From JBAYJC01 sp041665285 (GTDB taxonomy: Bacteria > Patescibacteriota > Patescibacteriia > 2-12-FULL-60-25), in assembly GCA_041665285.1 (NCBI GenBank), contig JBAYJC010000001.1:1-64000 (forward strand): a stretch of DNA of 64,000 bases, written 5' to 3'. The notes under the pieces were generated by a model that did not search any database, was not told where the DNA came from, and saw only the letters and a list, made by a program, of their open reading frames with translations. This document shows positions 58,533-64,000 of this stretch, piece by piece. The position numbers and the translations under genes are program-made. Every line of letters begins with the position of its first letter. The first letter of the stretch is position 1.

Positions 58533-59366
58533 ATGATCATTCTCCTCACCGGCCTCCCCGGCATGGGCAAAACGACCGTTCTCGAACGCTTCCTTGAAGC
58601 ATATAAAAATGACTGTTTTTGGATACTCTCAAAAGAGCTACGTAATCCCTTGGGGGAGAGAGTCGGTTTTGAGGCCGTGACGTCTGATGGTCAAAGCGGC
58701 GTCTTTGCACATAAAGAAGCGATTCGGAGTGACGATATAATCGGGAGCTATCACGTAGATTTGACCGTGGTGGACAAGATGTTCACCGAATCTATCCTTC
58801 GAGAAATACGCACTCCTCAAGGCTTGTTTGTCCTTGATGAGATCGGGAGAATGGAAATGCTATCGAAGAATTTTGTGGCGGCGATAGATCGACTCTTCGA
58901 AACCGATCAACCTGTACTCGCGACGATACGTCATGGAGACGAATGGGCGGAAAAGTATAAGACGCATCAGAAGGCGGTCGTGTTTGAGATAACAGAAAAG
59001 AACAGAGAGGAGCTGCCTGAAACTTTTATGCAGATTTTTACATGTCAGAAGCAGGTGGCGCTTCTTACAACTCCTCAACAGGACGCATGGCTTGATATGA
59101 TGAAAAAGTATGCGCGTGATTCGCGTTTTATTGAGGTCAAGAAGCTGTGCGACAACGCCTTACGATATCTTTCACAAAGTCGAATCAAGTCGCTCTCTGA
59201 CGGCCTCTGGGAGGTCGAGGGAGATCATCGCACTCATCAAGTACACTCTTCCCCGAATACCAGTAGCTACGCCTGCGACTGTGACCTGTTTTTAGGAAAA
59301 GGAGTGTATGCCGGTTATCGTGGAGAATGCTCCCATATCCAGGCTGTCGTCTTGTCTCAGGCGTGA
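58533..59366 (+). CDS. THEP1-like NTPase fused to a SWIM zinc finger
   Basis: The 277-residue protein has an N-terminal NTPase of the THEP1/NTPase_1 type (1-170): Walker A GLPGMGKTT (7-15) and Walker B FVLDEIGRMEM (99-109). A linker (171-220) is followed by a SWIM domain (about 225-275) with Cys248, Cys250, Cys266 and His268, the CxC-x15-CxH zinc pattern. THEP1 proteins hydrolyse nucleoside triphosphates; SWIM domains bind DNA or protein. I do not know this fusion. It sits in the island, alone, behind an extended -10 promoter. Confidence 0.85.
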   Translation: MIILLTGLPGMGKTTVLERFLEAYKNDCFWILSKELRNPLGERVGFEAVTSDGQSGVFAHKEAIRSDDIIGSYHVDLTVVDKMFTESILREIRTPQGLFVLDEIGRMEMLSKNFVAAIDRLFETDQPVLATIRHGDEWAEKYKTHQKAVVFEITEKNREELPETFMQIFTCQKQVALLTTPQQDAWLDMMKKYARDSRFIEVKKLCDNALRYLSQSRIKSLSDGLWEVEGDHRTHQVHSSPNTSSYACDCDLFLGKGVYAGYRGECSHIQAVVLSQA

Positions 59367-59436
59367 GGTGGTAGCACTGGCAACATAATAAGTTGCTGAT
59401 TATAGGAACTAAACAACATAATGACGTAATAACACT

Positions 59437-59868
59437 ATGCATGCATCCACGCAGTTATTCATAAAAAATACACGCGTTACTAATAAAAAAATAAGAAAAA
59501 ATAATTGGTATGATACCATTTTTGCCGTGGGTTATATATTGGTTTTTGTAATGCCTTCGGCGGTATATTCCAGTATCGTCCCATCAGGAGAGGACGGATA
59601 CGGGTTTGGCGCATCATTAGGGTTTGGACTCTCAGTTGGGTTAGGTATTGGTTTATGTACCGTGTACTACTATGGGATCATGGCTATACGTTCAGAGTGG
59701 ATGAAGTTCGATAAAGTAATACAATTGCTGAATAAGCGTTATGACTTACAAAAAAAGCTAATTGATGACATTGAGCGGGCGCACAGTTCTGCATCCGCTG
59801 ATTCGGATGCGGAGCATGCATATAGTGTTATGTCCTTTTTGAATGAGGATGATAATTTGTGGGGATAA
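59437..59868 (+). CDS. Small membrane protein, unknown function
   Basis: The 143-residue protein has a basic N-terminus, two hydrophobic helices (about 28-48 and 58-84, the second rich in Gly) and a charged, coiled-coil-like C-terminal part with an acidic end (SASADSDAEHAYS). No family is recognised. It is AT-rich, and is the last gene before the tRNA-Met fragment that closes the island. Confidence 0.68.
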   Translation: MHASTQLFIKNTRVTNKKIRKNNWYDTIFAVGYILVFVMPSAVYSSIVPSGEDGYGFGASLGFGLSVGLGIGLCTVYYYGIMAIRSEWMKFDKVIQLLNKRYDLQKKLIDDIERAHSSASADSDAEHAYSVMSFLNEDDNLWG

Positions 59869-59906
59869 TCTTCATAATTGAGACATGAAGTGAAATAGCA
59901 CCGCCA

Positions 59907-59936
59907 CCGGCTGTTTAAAACCGGCCCCCGCAACCA
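59907..59936 (+). repeat. Fragment of the tRNA-Met 3' end (attachment-site-like)
   Basis: 59921-59936 equals the last 16 bases of the tRNA-Met gene (56209-56224), including its CCA. The T-stem CCGG/CCGG is still visible upstream (59907-59924) with an altered loop. Another hairpin terminator follows, as behind the intact tRNA. The 3.7 kb in between would be the inserted element. Confidence 0.82.
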
Positions 59937-59943
59937 AGCGAAG

Positions 59944-59972
59944 CACGTCGAGACGCCGACGTGTTTTGTTGT
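59944..59972 (+). terminator. Terminator behind the tRNA fragment
   Basis: CACGTCG and CGACGTG form a stem with loop AGACGC, followed by TTTTGTTGTTTT. Confidence 0.75.
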
Positions 59973-60000
59973 TTTATTCCTCGTGTGTAATCATGATCGC

Positions 60001-60237
60001 ATGATGCATCTCTCTTTCAAGCGCATTGCAGGCGCTCTGCTCCTGTCGGGTATTTTGATGTTGCCAGCGGCATCATTTGCGAAGACGATCAGGATCGTGG
60101 ATCCGCCGGTCAAGAAAAGCACGACTTCGATCTGTCATGCAAAAGGCACACGGTACTATAAACAAACATTGAAATTTGTTTCCTACAAAACACTGAAAGA
60201 ATGCCTCAAGAGTGGAGGGCGGTTGCCGAAGAAATAG
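60001..60237 (+). CDS. Small exported protein with a Cys pair
   Basis: The 78-residue protein (ATG at 60001 or 60004) has a signal peptide (about 1-27, cleavage after SFA) and a mature part of about 50 residues. The mature part contains ICHAKGTRYYKQT and YKTLKECLKSGGRLPK, with two Cys that may form a disulfide. This short C-x-KG-x-x-YY...LxECLxSGGR pattern also occurs as a tail in secreted nucleases and surface proteins of other bacteria. The function of the free form is unknown. Confidence 0.75.
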   Translation: MMHLSFKRIAGALLLSGILMLPAASFAKTIRIVDPPVKKSTTSICHAKGTRYYKQTLKFVSYKTLKECLKSGGRLPKK

Positions 60238-60242
60238 TTCTG

Positions 60243-60271
60243 TTGCAATCCGTATACAACGAACGTAGGCT
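60243..60271 (+). promoter_or_regulatory. Promoter of the malic enzyme gene, leaderless type
   Basis: TTGCAA, a 17-base spacer and TAGGCT (60266-60271). The ATG is 8 bases after the -10 box. Confidence 0.6.
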
Positions 60272-60279
60272 GGTAGCCT

Positions 60280-61431
60280 ATGATCAATCAGGATTCTCTT
60301 GTAGAGGCTTCGTATCTGCTTCATCTGGAGCATTGCGGTAAGTTGGAGATGCGTTCTAAGGTTCCTTTGGAAACGAAACGAGATTTAGCGTTGGCGTACA
60401 CGCCTGGCGTGGCGGAGATTTGTCGGAGGATTGTAGATCATCCGGAGGAGGCAGATCGTTTGACGTGGCGGAAGAATACCGTCGCCGTTATTTCGGATGG
60501 ATCGGCGGTGTTGGGGTTGGGAAACATTGGCCCAGCGGCCGCATTGCCAGTGATGGAGGGGAAGTGTGCCATCTTTAAGCGTTTTGCTGGGATTGATGCT
60601 GTGCCGATTGTTTTGGCTACACAGGATACGGATAAGATCGTGGAGATTGTCACGGCACTGGCACCGAGTTTCGGGGCTATCCAGCTGGAGGATATTTCTG
60701 CACCGCGCTGTTTTGAAATTGAGCGTCGTATTCAAGAAAAACTCACGATTCCTGTGATGCATGATGATCAGCATGGAACGGCTATTGTGGTGCTTGCGGG
60801 CTTGATGAATGCACTGAAGGTCACGCAGAAAGAGATGGGGAGTATTCGTGTGGTATTGAATGGGGCTGGTGCCGCGGGTGTAGCGATCGCAAGACTGCTC
60901 GTGCGCGCAGGAGTGAAGCACCTGACGGCGGTTGATCGCACGGGGGTTATTTTTCCTGGTCGTGATGGATTGACCGAAGAAAAGCGTATGCTCGCAGATC
61001 TGACGGATATTCAAGCACCAGGAACGCTCGCAGATGCGGCGCATGGGGCAGATGTATTGATCGGCGTGAGTGCTCCCGGAGTCTTTACGGCTGATATTCT
61101 GCGATCCATGGCTCCAGGATCGATCGTGTTTGCTTTGGCAAATCCAACGCCAGAAGTGTTGCCAGATGTGGCACGTGAGGCGGGTGTTGCTGTGATGGCG
61201 ACGGGGCGCAGTGATTATGCGAATCAGGTGAATAATGCCATTTGTTATCCAGGGTTGTTTCGTGGCATGTTGGATCATGGTGTGCAGAAAATCACGGATG
61301 AGATCAAGCTTCGCGCCGCTCACGTCATTGCCTCGGCGATCAAAGCGCCAACACCGGAGATGATTATTCCGTCCATGTTTGATGAGGGGCTCCATCAGCT
61401 GGTGGCGGCAAATGTGATAGCGCAGGGATAA
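60280..61431 (+). CDS. Malic enzyme (NAD(P)-dependent, decarboxylating)
   Basis: The 383-residue protein starts with the malic-enzyme segment LALAYTPGVAEICRRI and has the metal/substrate site PVMHDDQHGTAIV, the nucleotide-binding VVLNGAGAAGVAIARLL and the C-terminal ATGRSDYANQVNN. It converts malate to pyruvate and CO2 while reducing NAD(P). The short bacterial form without a phosphotransacetylase domain is expected at this length. In a fermenting CPR cell it would supply pyruvate or reducing power (inference). Confidence 0.94.
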   Translation: MINQDSLVEASYLLHLEHCGKLEMRSKVPLETKRDLALAYTPGVAEICRRIVDHPEEADRLTWRKNTVAVISDGSAVLGLGNIGPAAALPVMEGKCAIFKRFAGIDAVPIVLATQDTDKIVEIVTALAPSFGAIQLEDISAPRCFEIERRIQEKLTIPVMHDDQHGTAIVVLAGLMNALKVTQKEMGSIRVVLNGAGAAGVAIARLLVRAGVKHLTAVDRTGVIFPGRDGLTEEKRMLADLTDIQAPGTLADAAHGADVLIGVSAPGVFTADILRSMAPGSIVFALANPTPEVLPDVAREAGVAVMATGRSDYANQVNNAICYPGLFRGMLDHGVQKITDEIKLRAAHVIASAIKAPTPEMIIPSMFDEGLHQLVAANVIAQG

Positions 61432-61468
61432 AGCACTGAGCATTATTCCCATATTTTCATCGATCACC

Positions 61469-61474
61469 TATACT
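61469..61474 (+). promoter_or_regulatory. -10 box of the 61483 surface gene, leaderless type
   Basis: TATACT ends 8 bases before the ATG at 61483. No clear -35 partner is visible. Confidence 0.5.
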
Positions 61475-61482
61475 TTCCACGT

Positions 61483-63087
61483 ATGACAAAATATCCCTTT
61501 TTGTTCCTCGCGGTCTTGGTAACGCTCGTTGGCGTATCGCGCGCCGCATCGGTTTCTGCCATGAGTATTCAGACAAATACGCTGAATAACGCGATTTATG
61601 GATACATGTATAATCAAGCGGTGCAAGCAACAGATCCGAGTGTTGTTTCTGCGACCTGTTCATTGAAGCCTGGTTTTGGGGATTTGCCGCCCGGGATCAC
61701 GCTCACGACGGTGGGCGTTGGTATTGCTTCTGAAGGAGGAAAGCGCGTGGAAGCGGCACTGACCGGCAGGCCAACACAATACGGGACATATACATTCAGC
61801 ATCATCTGTCGCGATGACAATAACGCAGACAATTGGGATAGCCGAGCCTATGCTCTGACCGTGGGTATACCAGTCGTTGAGATCGCGACCGGTCCTTCTG
61901 CGGGAACGGTAGGACTTCCCTATACGTTTACGATGCAGGCTAGTGGAGGAAACGGGAATTATTCTTGGACAGCGACGAGCCTACCTCCAGGGCTGACCAT
62001 GGATGCCACTGGGCACATTTCTGGCATTCCAACCATGGCAGGAACACATTTTGAGTCGATTTTTACTGTGGTAGATCAGGGTTCAAGTGAAGCGACCATG
62101 CTCATGCCATTTCCGATCAATGCCTATAATTTCGCGATTACCACCACGCAATTGCCTGTTGGGATCGTTGGAGCGAGCTACAGTTATGCCATGACAGCGA
62201 CAGGCGGCAATGCGCCGCATATCTGGTCTGCGGCTGGCTTTCCTTCTGGCTTGAGCATCAACTCTGCCTCTGGAATTATCTCTGGCACGCTTCCTTTGGT
62301 CGCCGGAACGTTCCGTCCGACGATCACGGTGACAGATCACCTGGGAGTCACACGTTCCATTGAACCAACATTGACCGTGAATCCTGCGCCCACGGTGGTC
62401 AGCGAACCCACGCCAACAACCACGCCGGTCACCGCAGTGCCGGTCGTTGGTACAACCGAGCAACCCCAGACCCAGACAATCACCGCTCCTGTTGTGCAGG
62501 TGCCAGGCACAACGCCTGTTGCGCCAACGCCTACACCTCTGACAGGCGCCACGCCTTCCACGCCCGCGATAAGCGTCACTCCTACGCCGACGGTTGTTGC
62601 GGAACTTGGTGCGATCCACCTTCCTGTCCACGGCTTGATCAAGCTCCCTGATGATGGCAACCCAAACACCCAAGAAGATACGGCTGTGTATTACATCGGT
62701 GCGGATGGCCGACGTCATGCATTCCCAAATGGTCGTGTGTACAACTCGTGGTACAGCAATTTTAATGGCGTGACCGTGGTAACACCTGCAACCATGAGCC
62801 GGTTGATGTTGGGGGCAAATGTGACCTATCGTCCAGGCAATCGCATGGTCAAGTTCACCACAGATCCAAAGGTGTATGCCGTGGATCAGGGGGGTAAACT
62901 TCGCTGGATCAAGACAGAGGCGGTCGCGATTGCGTTGTATGGTGCGCTTTGGAACAAAAAGATTGATGATCTCTCTGATGCGTTTTACACAAATTATGTT
63001 TTTGGCACGGCCATAGAAACAACGGCAGACTTTTCCCCGCAGGCTTCTGCGCTTGCGGCTCCCTGGATCAGCGATAATCTGCGCTAA
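61483..63087 (+). CDS. Large surface protein: Ig-like (He_PIG) repeats and the CPR surface module
   Basis: The 534-residue exported protein has a signal peptide (about 1-26), an Ig-like beta domain (about 30-128), and two He_PIG-type Ig repeats (about 130-300) with the repeated phrase LPPGLTMDATGHISGIPTMAGT and FPSGLSINSASGIISG. A Pro/Thr/Val linker follows (about 302-375), then the surface module (about 380-520). The module's VHGLIKLPDDG, VYYIGADGRRHAFPN and KLRWIKTEA match the gene at 1380 nearly word for word. An adhesin or envelope protein is likely by domain type. A leaderless-type promoter precedes it. Confidence 0.88.
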   Translation: MTKYPFLFLAVLVTLVGVSRAASVSAMSIQTNTLNNAIYGYMYNQAVQATDPSVVSATCSLKPGFGDLPPGITLTTVGVGIASEGGKRVEAALTGRPTQYGTYTFSIICRDDNNADNWDSRAYALTVGIPVVEIATGPSAGTVGLPYTFTMQASGGNGNYSWTATSLPPGLTMDATGHISGIPTMAGTHFESIFTVVDQGSSEATMLMPFPINAYNFAITTTQLPVGIVGASYSYAMTATGGNAPHIWSAAGFPSGLSINSASGIISGTLPLVAGTFRPTITVTDHLGVTRSIEPTLTVNPAPTVVSEPTPTTTPVTAVPVVGTTEQPQTQTITAPVVQVPGTTPVAPTPTPLTGATPSTPAISVTPTPTVVAELGAIHLPVHGLIKLPDDGNPNTQEDTAVYYIGADGRRHAFPNGRVYNSWYSNFNGVTVVTPATMSRLMLGANVTYRPGNRMVKFTTDPKVYAVDQGGKLRWIKTEAVAIALYGALWNKKIDDLSDAFYTNYVFGTAIETTADFSPQASALAAPWISDNLR

Positions 63088-63120
63088 AGAAAAACCCGGC
63101 AAGTGCCGGGTTTTTCTTTT
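63086..63120. terminator. Terminator between convergent genes
   Basis: AAAGAAAAACCCGGCA and TGCCGGGTTTTTCTTT form a stem with A- and T-runs in both directions. Confidence 0.88.
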
Positions 63121-63127
63121 GTCCTTT

Positions 63128-64000
63128 TTAAGAACCCTCTTGTGGTAGTTGCCCCTTGCTCGGGATGATGGCTTTTTGAGACGGCGTGACTAATAAGGGG
63201 AGAAGGAATGTTAGGAGCGCAATAAAAACAGGGAGGACACGCAGGGACCATGCAGAGCCAACCACATACCATCCCACAAAAATGAGGCCAACAGAGAGAA
63301 TGCGACCGATATTGAGAAATAGCTCGCGATCTGCCATAAGAGTTACGGATGATTGCTTGGAGCGCCGCACTTCTTCATCGACGGCATCATAGAGTGTTGC
63401 GCCATAACCCATCCAAAATAGCGGTTGGCCAAATGCAGAGACGATAGAAAGCAGAACAACGCCTAAGGCGGAAAAGAGGGCTCCAAAGAAAACCCATCCG
63501 AGAAACATGAGAAGGATGCCCGCCATAAAGAGGCGCCTTCTCGCATGAGCTGGTGCGATACGACCGATGAGATACATGCCGAGCGCAGAAAGAATCGCTA
63601 TACCTGAGCGTAGAGAGCCTACTTCACCCTCCATGCCAATAAAGAGAATGACAACCACTGCAGGAAGAACCATCTGGCTTCCTGCGGATATACCTTCGAG
63701 CAAGGCGGCCCATCGCCAGCGGGTCCACACGGTACTTGGATGTTGAACGAACACATGAGATGGCGCCTGCAAACAAAAAGGTTTCCCGCGTAATACCAGC
63801 CCAGCTCCCATCAAAATGACGACTGCTCCGGTCGCGAGCACCTGGTAGGCGGTTTCTGGCAGATACAGTCCGCTCGCAGACCCGCTTACAATGGCCCATC
63901 CAATGAGAAGGGGCATGGTAATAGATGTAGCAGTGCCTACGAGGTTTTCCATGCTCGAATAGTAGAGACGATCATGGGTAGATGTGGCGCAGACAACGAA
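63128..64000 (-). CDS. MFS-type transporter, C-terminal part (runs off the window)
   Basis: The frame remains open to the right end of the window (the sixteen codons beyond the ATG at 63952 have no stop), so this is a partial gene. The visible 290 residues hold about eight hydrophobic helices. A cytoplasmic Arg-rich loop (AHARRRLF) between helices, and the GxxxxGP-like and charged loops, fit the major facilitator superfamily. No substrate can be named. The N-terminal part, and hence the true start, lie outside. Confidence 0.78.
   Translation of the reverse strand, partial: FVVCATSTHDRLYYSSMENLVGTATSITMPLLIGWAIVSGSASGLYLPETAYQVLATGAVVILMGAGLVLRGKPFCLQAPSHVFVQHPSTVWTRWRWAALLEGISAGSQMVLPAVVVILFIGMEGEVGSLRSGIAILSALGMYLIGRIAPAHARRRLFMAGILLMFLGWVFFGALFSALGVVLLSIVSAFGQPLFWMGYGATLYDAVDEEVRRSKQSSVTLMADRELFLNIGRILSVGLIFVGWYVVGSAWSLRVLPVFIALLTFLLPLLVTPSQKAIIPSKGQLPQEGS

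Noticed and set aside
1..64000. Possible alternative genetic code (TGA read as Gly or Trp)
   Set aside because: Many intact genes end in TGA at the expected length, for example those at 7162, 15150 (-) and 20027, so the standard bacterial code applies.
1..64000. CRISPR array, insertion sequence, integron attC sites
   Set aside because: No regularly spaced short repeats with unique spacers, no transposase or integrase gene, and no attC-like core sites were seen next to the GC-rich genes.

Overview
The window looks like one contiguous piece of a Candidate Phyla Radiation (Patescibacteria) chromosome, probably a parcubacterial or uhrbacterial lineage. That placement is inferred from the gene content and was not checked by a search. 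Base composition is near 50% GC. Genes end in TAA, TAG and TGA, so TGA is a normal stop. There are five tRNA genes (Val-CAC, Gln-TTG, Glu-CTC, Leu-CAA, Met-CAT), no rRNA, no CRISPR array and no insertion sequence.

Layout. 1-2.9 kb: tRNA-Val and three secreted or surface genes. 2.9-7 kb: a split transketolase with a DUF4349 membrane protein between its halves, a small membrane protein and a cupredoxin surface protein. 7-13.9 kb: ABC-F ATPase, tRNA-Gln with an AT-rich membrane gene, Smr protein, SNase-like nuclease, HAD phosphatase, leucyl aminopeptidase and glutaredoxin. 13.9-15.6 kb: an oxidative-defence operon (Bcp, superoxide dismutase, AhpC). 15.7-24 kb: lipoprotein, rRNA methyltransferase, Era, SpoU methyltransferase, glycosyltransferase, MurJ, PilM and RNase H. 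24-35.6 kb: DinD-like protein, RecJ, LepA, a DEAH helicase, a decayed chimeric copy of two local genes, and a redox pair. 35.7-42.9 kb: envelope genes (MurD, RarA, class B PBP, MurF) with an inserted repeat protein, then tRNA-Glu. 43-49.6 kb: accessory stretch with a histidine ammonia-lyase family enzyme, five GC-rich genes of mostly unknown function and a large methyltransferase. 49.7-55.7 kb: GatC, GatA, a HEPN-like membrane protein, Lgt, TrxB, DsbA-like, CBS and membrane proteins. 55.7-60 kb: repeats, tRNA-Leu, tRNA-Met and a small island ending in a copy of the tRNA-Met 3' end. 60-64 kb: malic enzyme, a large surface protein and a truncated MFS transporter.

The housekeeping genes cover peptidoglycan synthesis (MurD, MurF, MurJ, PBP), ribosome and tRNA function (Era, LepA, RNA methyltransferases, GatAC) and thiol redox (TrxB, glutaredoxin, DsbA-like, CPHC/CPVC pair). 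Three genes share one surface module of about 140 residues.

The most interesting signal is that the genes fall into two expression styles. Many typical genes have a clear -10 box only 6-9 bases before the start codon and no Shine-Dalgarno, so they are probably transcribed without a leader. A second set (about 5.8, 11.2, 33.4, 37.2, 45.1, 45.9, 46.4, 47.1 and 57.9 kb) is GC-rich and monocistronic, with good Shine-Dalgarno sequences, mostly leadered TTGAC-type promoters and private hairpin terminators. Two members share an almost identical terminator element.
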